A DNA stretch of 64,000 bases from Congeria kusceri (taxonomy: Eukaryota; Mollusca; Bivalvia; Myida; Dreissenidae). The stretch spans positions 25,726,364 to 25,790,363 of the forward strand of contig CM051028.1 of assembly GCA_027627225.1 (NCBI GenBank). The letters are read 5' to 3'. A program made the translations under genes and the position numbers. This document shows, one piece after another, positions 46,701-56,400 of the stretch. Numbering within the stretch: the stretch's first letter is position 1; each line of letters starts with the position of its first letter. The notes below the pieces were generated by a model. The model was not told the origin of the DNA. It ran no database searches and saw only the letters and a program-made list of their open reading frames with translations.

Positions 46701-47341
46701 ATTGTAAGGGAGCAGTATGAGCTATGTAAAGGAGCCGCATGGCTTTCACATGCGTTTTCTGCTGGCAAATTCTTAGCTAAAACTGCCCTGTGCCCATAGC
46801 TACGATGACCACACAGTGCCCACACGATAAATGTGATTAAAGCACAGCTGTCGCATAAACTTAAGCACTTGCACTAATGTCTGTTGCAGTGGTAGTCTAT
46901 TTAGATTGTGCAATGAGTTAAGTATTACTTTTTAGGTAAGTCTTAACTCGCTGCTCCTGGCTTATACTGCCATGATATTGCGTGGTTGCGTATTTGACAG
47001 ATATAAATAAAGCCCGCAGCATGGTCATCGCAACTCAGTTGTGACTGAGGATAAAAGTTCATAAGTGTTTTAGTGTAAATTCTGTTACTCTCAGTGTCAG
47101 AGTTTCTTATTTTACCAATACGTTAACTTGGAAGTTTGAACTCAAGTCAAAGTCAAGTACAAAAATGGAACTAAATTTACTTCACTAAATTGGCACAATA
47201 TGCCAACGGTGTCGTTTTATCAGACTGTTGGTTTTTGGCTGAATGCGAAAACGTCGAACTCATTTGATGACAAAGTGTCTTTATTCGAGTGCAAGCTCGA
47301 AGACAGTTTGCTGACATTTGGTTCGACATGGGCGCTGCCAT
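34605..47341 (-). CDS. NDUFAF6: NDUFAF6-like complex I assembly factor (complete, 10 coding exons)
   Basis: Joining 47341..47181, 45198..45099, 42480..42400, 41508..41467, 40959..40903, 38995..38893, 37722..37598, 36841..36740, 35518..35462 and 34742..34605 gives 966 bases: 321 codons plus stop, with all phases consistent (human protein 333 residues). NDUFAF6 acts in mitochondria in early assembly of respiratory complex I and has the squalene/phytoene synthase fold. Landmarks: N-terminal stretch with Arg/Lys and no acidic residue before position 41 (import-like); [23 protein letters not shown] (human FALRAFNVELAQ); [82 protein letters not shown]-terminal end RRTY (human RKTY). Introns hold many repeats. 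One intron has a GC donor (after 40903). Shares its 5' region with the divergent MTHFD1-like gene. Confidence 0.95.
34830..35115. repeat. Foldback element, copy 2
   Basis: TTGTTGGTTTCGGTACAA inverted as CTGAAACCAACAA about 85 bp on, then CACTGTTTTAAAACAGT and ACCAATTTTATTGCAGTGAT. Same motif order as 4955-5425. Lies in the last NDUFAF6-like intron. Confidence 0.6.
35462..35518 (-). CDS. NDUFAF6: NDUFAF6-like coding exon 9 (57 bp)
   Basis: [19 protein letters not shown] (human ARSFHKTVPVKAFPAFLQT). Acceptor TGCTTCAG|, donor TCA|GTAAGC, phase 0 at both ends. Confidence 0.92.
35734..36677. mobile_element. Pogo/Tigger-like MITE (split by another MITE)
   Basis: Ends TACAGTATAACTTCTTTAAC and inverted TACAGTAAAATTTCATTAAC, both continuing TCGAG, with TA at the outer borders. 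Internal motifs AACTCGAGCATCGATAACT recur. No transposase frame. The 36195-36464 MITE is inserted in it. Lies in NDUFAF6-like intron 8. Confidence 0.75.
36195..36464 (-). mobile_element. GAGGCGC foldback MITE, copy 6 (nested)
   Basis: Full-length, minus orientation (AATACCATAAAAGCGGAAAG in the centre). The left inner hairpin has a small duplication (AAATCCAAATCCAGG). Inserted inside the pogo-like MITE. Confidence 0.88.
36740..36841 (-). CDS. NDUFAF6: NDUFAF6-like coding exon 8
   Basis: [20 protein letters not shown], then [14 protein letters not shown] (human HGVSQEDFLRRNQD and YDIASQAHLHL). Acceptor CTTTCAG|, donor ACG|GTATAA, phase 0 at both ends. Confidence 0.95.
37314..37582 (-). mobile_element. 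Short Helitron-like element next to NDUFAF6-like exon 7
   Basis: A 269-bp, single-unit relative of the 18905-20305 element: perfect stem TGTGTTT-GAT-AAACACA and ATGCCCCCAG at the left, one GGTTGGGTGATATGGGTGGA unit, GACGGAGGGACGGACAGGAC, and GGAGGCATAA at the right. Confidence 0.8.
37598..37722 (-). CDS. NDUFAF6: NDUFAF6-like coding exon 7
   Basis: [20 protein letters not shown], then [20 protein letters not shown] (human [20 protein letters not shown] and PYHGSRRKVFLP). Acceptor GCATAGCAG|, donor AAG|GTTTTC. A 48-bp minisatellite starts at its acceptor and a Helitron-like element ends 15 bp past its end. Confidence 0.95.
37723..38640. repeat. 48-bp minisatellite in NDUFAF6-like intron 6
   Basis: About nineteen units of a 48-bp repeat (core CCTGCCAACCAATGAAATTT, GGGGTTAGAAGAGAGCACTT). 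Because 48 is a multiple of three, the minus strand is open over most of the array, reading [16 protein letters not shown] repeatedly, and enters exon 7 in frame. The 29-bp sequence spanning the exon 7 edge (37712-37740) recurs intact at 38577-38605. Confidence 0.9.
38893..38995 (-). CDS. NDUFAF6: NDUFAF6-like coding exon 6
   Basis: [20 protein letters not shown], then [14 protein letters not shown] plus G (human [20 protein letters not shown] region). Acceptor TTACAG|, donor AAAG|GTTATT. Joining to exon 7 makes K-D-L-N-A-D-H. Confidence 0.92.
39850..40160 (+). repeat. Inverted-repeat partner A (about 0.3 kb)
   Basis: Contains TCAATATTTTCCCC, GGCATATACAGGACTTTAGG, GGCCCCCTGGGCCATTTGAT, GAGGGGATTTAGACAAAAAT and GCTTGGCTCTAGGGTGGGGA. 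The same blocks run in reverse order on the other strand at 44770-45060. Lies in NDUFAF6-like intron 5. Confidence 0.8.
40375..40860 (+). mobile_element. TIR element carrying a tRNA-like module, second copy
   Basis: Ends CTTTAAAGGAACCTGTT and inverted CCTTTAATGGACTTGTT. The tRNA-like module at about 40686-40756 has ATGGCCAAGTGGTTAGGGC (A-box-like) and AGTTCGCTCC (B-box-like). Ends about 42 bp before the GC donor of exon 5. Confidence 0.65.
40903..40959 (-). CDS. NDUFAF6: NDUFAF6-like coding exon 5 (GC donor)
   Basis: [19 protein letters not shown], matching human AVKRHNLTKRWLMKIVDER. Acceptor TTGTTTCAG|. The donor is AGG|GCAAGT, a GC-AG type intron; no GT gives the right frame. Phase 0 at both ends. 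Confidence 0.92.
41467..41508 (-). CDS. NDUFAF6: NDUFAF6-like coding exon 4 (42-bp microexon)
   Basis: [14 protein letters not shown] (human NPPHQPVAIELWK). Acceptor TTCAG|GGC, donor CAG|GTATGT, phase 0 at both ends. Confidence 0.9.
41567..41838. repeat. Foldback with poly-C/poly-A arms
   Basis: ACTACTTAAGGCCCCCCCC...CCCCAAAAAAAAA at the left is inverted at the right as TTTTTTTTTGGGGGGG...GGGCTTAAGTACT. AAGGGTCGG occurs in both halves. Lies in NDUFAF6-like intron 3. Confidence 0.7.
42400..42480 (-). CDS. NDUFAF6: NDUFAF6-like coding exon 3
   Basis: [20 protein letters not shown], then SLNATFE (human [20 protein letters not shown]). Phase 0 at both ends; acceptor TTTTTCCAG|, donor GAG|GTAAGT. 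Confidence 0.94.
42542..42601. repeat. 30-bp exact tandem duplication
   Basis: CTGGTATACCGGTATATCGC followed by CATATCAGAT occurs twice in a row. The unit contains the palindrome GGTATACCGGTATA. In NDUFAF6-like intron 2. Confidence 0.9.
42743..42886. repeat. Foldback with inner hairpin
   Basis: TTTGTTTTCGGTGTGATAAT at the left is inverted at the right as ATCACACCGAAAACAAA. Arms of about 65 bp with few mismatches include GGGAGACAAT/ATTGTCTCCC and end in TTTTCACGAGG...CGCGAGTGAAAA. Design matches 33389-33532. Confidence 0.85.
43940..43978. repeat. Short hairpin, 16-bp stem
   Basis: CAATGCCTTGTGGGTA and TACCCGCAAGGCATTG with a 7-base loop and one mismatch. In NDUFAF6-like intron 2. Confidence 0.8.
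44770..45060 (-). repeat. Inverted-repeat partner B
   Basis: TTCCCCACCCTAGAGCCAAG, TCTAAATCCCCTCAGTAGGA, GGCCCAGGGGCCAATATTAC and AAAGTCCTGTATATGCCTGC are the inverses of blocks at 39850-40160. In NDUFAF6-like intron 2, close to exon 2. Confidence 0.8.
45099..45198 (-). CDS. NDUFAF6: NDUFAF6-like coding exon 2
   Basis: [20 protein letters not shown], then [13 protein letters not shown]. Acceptor CTTTTAG|, donor CAG|GTTTTG. An inverted-repeat copy ends about 40 bp from its donor (44770-45060). Confidence 0.94.
45370..45630 (-). mobile_element. Truncated tandem-core/Helitron-like fragment
   Basis: AATCTGTAAAAATACAAAAC, GACAGACTAACAGACGGACA and the end CACCTTTGGGGGCATAA match the ends and core of the other minus-oriented elements. 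Only one to two core units remain. In NDUFAF6-like intron 1. Confidence 0.6.
45640..47180. other. Remaining NDUFAF6-like intron 1
   Basis: No exon recognised. A segment at about 46070-46900 is less AT-rich than its surroundings and begins GCTCGGTCACAACCC, like the segment at 23845, so it is probably a dispersed repeat. Frames here lack splice sites and family motifs. Confidence 0.4.
47181..47341 (-). CDS. NDUFAF6: NDUFAF6-like coding exon 1 (mitochondrial import region)
   Basis: Start ATG at 47341-47339 in good context (ACAAGATGGC). Encodes [20 protein letters not shown] onward to [10 protein letters not shown] plus AA. The donor AA|GTAAAT leaves phase 2 and AAG is completed by exon 2, giving [15 protein letters not shown], colinear without gaps with human YCLELLRKRDYEGYL. 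The in-frame Met 31 codons upstream overlaps the MTHFD1 start and is less likely. Confidence 0.88.
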
Positions 47342-47425
47342 CTTGTGTTGCACCTGATTATTCCTCTTGTAGTCAGTCCTACTGGTGGAGCTGTGAGCCG
47401 CGTGTGAACGTTGCAAAAATTTAGG
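47342..47425. promoter_or_regulatory. Bidirectional promoter/leader region between NDUFAF6 and MTHFD1 start codons
   Basis: 84 bp separate the minus-strand ATG (47341) from the plus-strand ATG (47426). No TATA box is visible. Base composition from about 47200 to 47425 is less AT-rich than the flanks. Since each transcript needs a leader, the two 5' ends must be extremely short or overlap in antisense. Confidence 0.6.
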
Positions 47426-47460
47426 ATGGCACAAGTACTAAGTGGAAAGGATGTTTCAGA
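47426..47460 (+). CDS. MTHFD1: MTHFD1-like coding exon 1
   Basis: Encodes MAQVLSGKDVS plus GA (human MAPAEILNGKEIS). Donor GA|GTAATG. TAG sits just before the ATG (TTTAGGATGGC), closing the upstream frame. Confidence 0.88.
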
Positions 47461-50400
47461 GTAATGTTTTTAATTGTTTTAATACTTCGTTTTTCATTTA
47501 GTTTATCCATATGCAGTTGTCATTTCGTGATTTGATTGTGAGTTTGCCAAAAAAACTGAAGGTTAATGTTACTAACATTAACCTTCAGTTTTTTTTGCAA
47601 ACTCACAATCAAATCAGCAATGAAATGGTTGCCGACATCTAACATTGTTAGATGTCGGCAACCATTTCATTGCATGTTATCATGTTAATCATCATTCATG
47701 TGTATATATCTGTTATATTTATAGGCTAAACGATATTAAAAACATCTAATGCAGATTTTTACCACTTTGTATCAATTTGAATAATGATAAACTTAGTTTG
47801 TAGAATTACAAATGGTTTTTTTTTTTCAATATATATATTAGGGAAAGATCCATAGCAAAAGGGGGCTGCACCCTGCTCCTTTTTGGCTCCCCCCTGCTAC
47901 CCCTCATGGCTGCCAGGGGTTTCGCTGTCGATCGCCTCTGTCGCCAAATGCGACAAAATTGCGAAAGTGGCGACAGTTTTTTCAAAGTGGCAAATTTTAT
48001 TGGTGACAACATAATTTTAGACAGTGCTAAATTTGATATGTGAAATCTCAATCGAGACAAAACTGGGGCAGATTAAGTTACAACAGAACCTCCACACATG
48101 GCCTTAGGGCATTGTTTGATCATTAATAAGCCTGTTGTTGCAGACGAGCGTGTCATGGTGTAAAAGCCCATCTCTGACGTCACAGCATCAGTTTTCCGCT
48201 TGGTTAGGCACAGTCACACTCAGTTGAAATCCAAATCAGCACTATTGATTTTTAATCTTCTGACTAGTTATTATTGTGTAATGATATTATCTGTAATTAG
48301 GGGAAATTTCAGTTCAAAATAACAACGCAAAAAAGAGCTAATTCGGACATGTGGTAAACATTCATTCCAAAACGAGGCTGACCTAAATATACACTCCATT
48401 GTCATTTTTTCGGCCAATTACTTGTCACAGGTACAATTATTATCACAGAATGTGTAGTTCCATATATATGAGTTATGTAGGCACCTTGGTTTATAAGCAC
48501 AATGTATTTGTTTTAAATGAAACCAAAAAAGATGTATCATAAAATCTTTTTAATTAATTAAACGTGTCCTTTATAAACATACCACCCTATAAAATCCACT
48601 GTCACAAACATAATGCCATATTTTTAATGGGTAATTCTGCATTTTGACCGAGTTCAATAAGTTTTGTTTAATACTTGATTGGTTAAAGTTTGTACAATGA
48701 CGTTGCAAAATAGAAAAAAATACTGCAGAATTATATAATTAAAAAATTAATATTTTATTCGTGTCACAAGATGCTTGAAGTTTACGTGACACAAACATAT
48801 TTGCTGTGCTCTCATCAAATTGTTTTGAAGAAATCATGGTTTAACATTTCAATTGAAAAGAGTTTACACAACTTCTTATGAAAAAAAAAAAGTTTTCATC
48901 AACCTTATGTTTAATTATTTTGTTGTAATAATGTAAATAAATTTACTGTACTCGTGATATGCATACAGTGTTTCCATATAAATTTTAATAAAGGTTCAAA
49001 TTCTAGATCATGACCCTTTAATTATAACATAACACGCTCAGATTTTTCTATCGACAAAAAAGAAAAATTTATGTTGTTAAATTGCCAATAATCAACTAGA
49101 AAAAGCAGTTCTGAAACTGTAAAATAAAGTTCGCATTTTAATTGCAGAATATGTTGTTAGGTCATTTTTATGCCCCCGAAGGAAATGTCGGGGGCATATA
49201 GTAATCGCATCATATGTCCGTCTGTCCATCTGTCCGTCCGTCTGTCACGCTTCTTGTGCGGAGCATAACTCCATTAGTATTGGAGGGATTCAAATGAAAC
49301 TTCATATAATGACAGAGGATGATAAGAGGAAGTGAATGGTACAAGGACCACAACTCTTTCTTCAATATTGACAGAGTTATTGCCCTTTGTTTAATTTTCT
49401 TGTGCTGAGCATATCTCCATTAGTATTGATGGGATTCAAATGAAACTTCATATAATGATAGAAGACAATGAGAGGAAGTGCATGGCACAGGAAACACAAC
49501 TCTATCTTCAGTATTTATGGAGTTATTGCCCTTTGCTTTATTTCCTTATGTGAAACATTAACTTTCTTGTGCTGAGCATGACTCCATTAGTATTGAAGGG
49601 ATTCAAATGAAACTTCATATAATGGTAGAGGACAAGGAGAGAAAGTGCAGAGCACAAGTACCACAACTCTTTCTTCAATATTTACAGAGTTATTGCCCTT
49701 TGTTTTATTTCCTTATGTGAAGCATTAATTTTCTTGTGTGGAGCATATCTCCATTTGTATTGAAGGGATTCAAATGAAACTTCATATAATGATAGAGGAC
49801 AAATAGAAGAAGTGCAGAGCACAAGGACCACAACTCTTTCTTCAATATTTATAGAGTTATTGCCCTTTCTATTATTTCCTTATGTGAAGCGTTAATTTTC
49901 TTGTGCGGAGCTTATCTCCATTAGTATTAAAGGGATTCAAATGAAACGTCATTTTATGATAGTGGACAATGAGAGGTAGTGCAGAGCACAAGGACCATAA
50001 CTCTTTCTTCAGTATTTATGGAGTTATTGCCCTTTGTTTAATTTTCTTGTGCTGATCCTAACTCCATTAGTATTGAAGGGATTCAAATGAAACTTCACAT
50101 AATGATAGAAGACAATGTGTGGAAGTGCAAAGCACAAGGACCATAACTCTTTCTTCAACGTTTACAGAGTTATTGCCCTTTGTTTTATTTCCGTATGTGA
50201 AGCATTAATTTTCTTGTGCGGAGCATATCTCCATTAGTATTAAAGGGATTTTAATGAAACTTCATTTATTGATAGAGGACAATGAGAGGAAGTGCAGAGC
50301 ACAAGAACCATAACTCTTTCTTCAATATTTACCGAGTTATTGCCCTTTGTTTAATTTTCTTGTGCTGATCCTAACTCCATTAGTATTGAAGGGATTCAAA

Positions 50401-53400
50401 TGAAACTTCACATAATGATAGAGGACAATGAGAGGAAGTGCAGAGCACAAGGACCACAACTCTTTCTTCAATGTTTACAGAGTTATAGCCCTTTGTTTAT
50501 TTCCTTATGTGAAGCATTAATTTTCTTGTGCAGAGCATAACTCCATTAGTATTGAAGGTATTCAAATGAAACTTCATATAATGATAGAGGAAAATGAGAG
50601 GAAGTGCAGAGAACACGGACCATAATACTTTCTTCAATATATACGGAGTTATTGCCCTTTGTTAAATTTTCCTATGCAGAGCATATCTTTATTAGTATTG
50701 AAGGGATTCAAATGAAACTTCATATAATTAAGATGACAATGAGTGGAAGTGCAGAATGCAAGGACCACAACACTTAATTCAATATTTACAGAGTTATTGC
50801 CTTTTGTTTTATTTTCTTGTGCAAAGCACAACTCCATTAGTAATGAATGGTTTCAAATGAAACTTCATATAATGATAGAGGACAATGAGAGGATGTGCAG
50901 AGCACAGGGACCACAGCTCTTTTTTCAATATTTATGGAGTTATTGCCCTTTGTTTAATTTTAATGAAACTTTATAAGGGCAGAGCACAAGAACCATAACT
51001 ATTTCTTCAATATTTACAGAGTTATTGCCCTTTGTTCAATTTTATTGTGCTGAGCCTAACTCCATCAGTATTGAAGGGATTCAAATGAAACATCACATAA
51101 TGATAGAGGACAATGAGAGGAAGTGCAGAGCACAAGGACCACAACTCTTTTTTGAATATTTATGGAGTTATTGCCTTTGTTTTATATACTTGTGCGAAGC
51201 ATTAATTTTCTTGTGCTGAGCATACTACCATTAGTATTGGAGGGATTCAAATGAAACTTCATAGAATGGTAGTGGACAATAAGAGGATCTGCAGAGTACA
51301 AGAACAATAAATATTTCTTCAATATTACCGAGTTATTGCTCTTTGTTTATTTTTCCTATGCAGAGCATTACTCCATTAGTATTGAAGGGGTTCAAATGAA
51401 ACTACATGTAATGATAGAGGACAATGAGAGGAAGTGCAGAGTACATGGGCCATAACTCTTTCTTCAATATTTATGGAGTTATTGCCCATTGTTTATTTTT
51501 TGTGCAGAGCATAACTCCATTAGTATTGAAGGGATTTTAAATAAAACCACATATATTGATAAAGGACATTTAGAGGAAGTGCAGAGTACAATGACCATAA
51601 CTTATTCTTCAATATTTATGGAGTTGTTGCCCTTTTTTGCAGATAATTATTACCTTAGTATTGAAGGAATTTAATATAACACCACATATATTGATAAGAA
51701 GACATTGAGAGGCAGGGCAGAGTACAAGGACCATAACTCTTTTTTCAATATTTATGGAGTTATTGCCCCCTTTAGTTATTTTTCTTGTGCAGTGCATAAC
51801 TCCATTTGTATTGAAGTGATTTAAAATAAAACCATGTATATTGATAAGAATATGTTGAGAGGAAGTGCAGAGTACAAGGACCATAACTCTTTTTGTAGGA
51901 AGCGTAATTTTGCCGACATGTCACTGACATTGTGTTGCCTTCCTCTGACAAGCATATGCTTCGGGGGCATACGTCACATCCTGTGACAAGCCTTGTTTGT
52001 TCTTGTGTACGTATATTAAACTACTTGGGCTAACTCTGCAGTGTTCTGCCGTGAATTTGGACTATTGGGGACAAGGGCCCCATAGGCTTGAAAAAGTGGG
52101 GACAAATTACAAAAATGTAGGGACACAGACAAAAAAGTTTTACACCTCATGAATATTCCCAAAGCAGATTTTTGTTTTGAAAAGTACGTACTAGCTGTTT
52201 TAATTCATGTTTGTTTTTCGTTTCTGTTCCAAAAAGGATTAATACATAATATTGTGTTCTTAATTAATTCATAACGTTCTGTTCATAAATGTTACACTGC
52301 ATTCTTAATACCTTATAACCATGCATTATTAATTCCAGTTTGAACAAACAATAAAATCTGTTATAAACACAAGGTATTAATAATGAAACCTGTTAAAACT
52401 ACAAAGTGAACAGTGTGAGTCACCAATTAGCCAGGCATCCAAAACTGCACACCGTTAGCAACACCCATAGCAACGGTGTCGGTTAATTAGACTTCAAAAG
52501 GCTTTGATGTGTCTGACGAAATGCGGGTGTCGTCTAGCAGTTTGAGGCTGAAAAGCGTTTTTTACGCTTAGCATGTGGACCGCATGTACAATTATCGATC
52601 GATACTGCTGTATCTGAACTGCTCAAGCGCTGCCGATAGAGCATTAATGAATTAGTGTTATAGGGAAAAAAAATTGTGTGTGCCCGCGGACCCGCTTACG
52701 AAAATTTGGTGGGGACAAATCATTTATTTTTGCGCCAATGGCGCAAGGCCGCATCCACGGCAGAACACTGACTCTGTCAGTGTTTTATTCTTACACATCA
52801 GAACTCAAATTTACAGATTTACGACACAAAATCAAAAATTACTCTGGCTTTATGTTTGGCTTGATGTTCTAATTAATAATTGTTGTGTTTTGTCTTGTTT
52901 TAATTATAACATAAAAATACTTAGAAATTATGATAATGGTAATCTTTTTGCTTTATATAATGGTAATATTTTTGCTGTATATAATGAACCGATTAAAACA
53001 TTGTTTCCCAAAATAGATTGGGAATAGAAAACCCTTTGTGACCACAGTGTCTTAAATCATGTGTACTGTGTATACATACTGTAGATTATTTCTCTTTTCA
53101 GTATTTTGATTTATTGCCCTTGGCTAATTTTCTGCAATGGTACATAAGTCTTACAAGAAACGACGGATGTCTGACACATAAAAAATGTATGTCTTCAACA
53201 GAGCATTGAAAAAATAATTGAGCATATAAGTACAACAACTCATTTTAAATTTGGTACTGAGTTGTTGCTCTTGGCACCAGTATATTTTGGAGGGATATCT
53301 TGTATATGTGTGGTTACCATTATTCACATTTGTGTGCTATATAAACCTGAGAATCTGAGCAAGCCCCTTAAGAATTTGCCAGTCCAGGGCTTACGGGCTT

Positions 53401-56400
53401 GTACTAATTTAGACCACTCTCTAAAATTCCAGAGATTCGAAGTAGTAGTTTAAGCTGAACAAGCAACACATTTTAACACCACTTTATATGCCTTCATCTC
53501 ATGTTTACAGAGAGATTCGTGACAAAATAAAACAAGAAATTCTAGAGATACAAGGGAACTGTCCAAGCTTCAAACCTGGACTAGCCATTGTGCAGGTATG
53601 GTACATTTTACTTTTTAACCTTTCTTTGAAAAAAAAAACTGTACAAAAACTGATCTTGGCTAATTCTATCATTTGCAGTTATGATGTGATTTTGATGGAT
53701 GTTCTTTGTAACGTGTTTTAATATACAGTTAAAGTGAAATTCCCTGGAATTTCATGTTAAACTTTTGTACTAAGAATAATTTTCTGTTATTTGAGTATTT
53801 TCTTTTATATATGGACTTATTTTTGTATAAAAAGTGACACATCTTTGCTATCTGCCAATTTACTCTAGTTAAGGCTAAACAAAATCAATGATTTGTTTCT
53901 CAGGCAGAGCCTCAATGTTTTTTTATGGCCCGCCACAAATTTTTTATAAATTATTTTTTGACGATCGCACCCGGGTTTTAAAGGAGCAGTCCAGAAATAT
54001 GTTAATAAAAATAAAACTTTGCAGAAAGTGTTTCTAATGGGCATGTAACCGAACAAAATACATAAACTATGCATTGAAATCTTTGAATTATTTACATTTT
54101 GGTAACTTGCTATTATCTATTTTCTGTATGCGATAACTGGTGATGACTCTGGAGTAAACAAGCATGTACATTATAGTATATTACGTTCGTACCAAGTGGT
54201 TTTGAACAATGCCTTTGGTAAATAAGAAACATATTTCGGACTAATAACACCATAAACATTTATAAGAACTATTTCTAAAATTACGATCTATTGAATTAGA
54301 TCCCATGGACAGCGGCTTAAAATTAAAATCTGCATTTAACATAGCGGAAGAAGAGTAACCCGATGGAGATTTCGGTATTTCCAGTAACTTTCTTCTTGTC
54401 TGATTTATTATATAAATCAGATATACACAAATTGTGAAATACTGTGTTAATTTAAAAAAAATATCATATTCGATTGGGAACCTTTATAAATATAACCTAT
54501 TTGTTGATTTAAACTTTTGTTTCATAGATGCTTTTTTAATAGCATTCCATATTTTTTAAAGAAAATCTGTGTCAATATATAAGTCCTATGGAAACAAACG
54601 AAAATGCCAGCTGCATTGACAAGTGTTAATTTTCATTTCCAAAAATTATTGGTGATTTATTGCAAAAATAATTCCTATTTTTGACAGTTATAAAAATATG
54701 AATGACGAAAAGTTAAATTCTATAAATAAAAGTACTTTAATGCTGATGGTATATCAATTTGAAGGCACTTGTGTTAATTATGAACATTCAAATCGATTGT
54801 CTTTTTACGTCAGCTTGCAGAAATGACCGTTTGTGATTCATAAATCAATATTTAGAATTTTATAAAAAGGGATGCTTATGTTGTTATTAAAACGTAAAAT
54901 TTTCTTTAATCTATACATATTTACTTGTTTTAATAAGCCATTACATAGTGCCAATAGAAATGAGTTGGAGAAAAAAAAAAAAAAGACTTAAAAAAAAAAA
55001 ATCGCCCTCCCTCCTGATTTTTGGGAAAAAGTGCCTGAGAAAAAATTCATTATTTTTTTTTAGCCTAAATGTTCATGAGCTGAAAAATAATGGCTGACTA
55101 GGCATTTTTGTGGAAGTAAATGAAATAAACATAGCATTCTTCAATCTTAATTTACTAATTAAAATTTTGTTGTGACTTGTTTTCTTGTTTCTATCTCGTT
55201 AATTGTTCATGTTTACAATCTTATTACCAATACCAAAGTTTTTAGTTTTCTGGCAGATAAATGGAGTTGTTGCACAGTTGTATACCTGTTAAATGTATAT
55301 GGTTAGTTTTAAATCAGTTCATGTTATGACCTTACAGATAGTCCTGATTAGATTTTTATGTTTCAGTCATGTTTGTAAGTGTGTTAACAATCTTTGCATT
55401 TACGTAACGACATTCAATCTCAAATAGTGGCCGTTATGTTTACAAGGCATCTTTGTTAAATCTTTATCTGAATTATCAGTATCACCGAAATGATCAAGAT
55501 GCAAGATTAGCTCGTTTGTCTAACGCACACAAGTATATATTATTCTGCAACTGTCTTGTATGTTGGTCATATATTGAAATGCAAATAAACCAGTTTAAAC
55601 CACCACGGCTTTTGCACTGACTGAATGTGAGGTGTCATCCGCTGTCAAAACCAGGTATAGTCAGTTTAAATTTTTTTGATAATGAGGGGATCAACCATTT
55701 ATTGTAAATAGGGGGAATCATGGTTGTGTGTTAGACAAACACGCTGTAATCGTCTGCAATTTAAATCGTTTATTTTACCTGTATCGATTAGTCCATCTTT
55801 ATAACGGATCTCACTTGCATTTTTACGGACTGTATAAACCATCTTTGTTTTCGGTGTACGCAACAACTCTTGTCCTGTTGGGCATTAAATCACAACCTCA
55901 CGTCCACTTGAAATAAGGCCATGCTGTTTTTATATTTTGTTAAGCGTCAACCTCATTTTGTAAAACCTAGCTACCTATTCACAAAAACACACAAACTCAT
56001 TTCGAAAAAACGAACGAATTCTCTTGACCTTGATAATAGGAAATGGAATAGTTTTGATGCTTTAATAACAGAAACAGCATATGAAACATATTTAAAACTA
56101 CTGACTAGTTTAAAGACTATCAATTAATGAAATACTGAAATATAACGCACAACTTTTCAACAGTTGTTTTACAGAAATGTATAATAAAAACAAAACATTA
56201 ATACACATAGTTTTATATACGAGTACATGTATGTTATACAAAAAAGTATAGATTATATGCTAGTATTGTCAATGTGTGGCACTTCGTCAATATTATAGTA
56301 AATTAATTGCAGAGGCACTTTCTGAGATCAAAGTTAATAAATTCACACAAGCATTTTTCCAAAGACGACCCCATTCAATTTCGACTGAATCCTAGTTTGT

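Noticed and set aside
47200..47424. 74-residue plus-strand frame ending just before the MTHFD1 start
   Set aside because: It is antisense to NDUFAF6 exon 1, has no family resemblance and ends in TAG before the ATG. At most it is part of a leader.
50649..51884. Frames of 60-90 residues in the 49.2-52.0 kb array
   Set aside because: They are satellite unit translations on both strands without shared selection signs.
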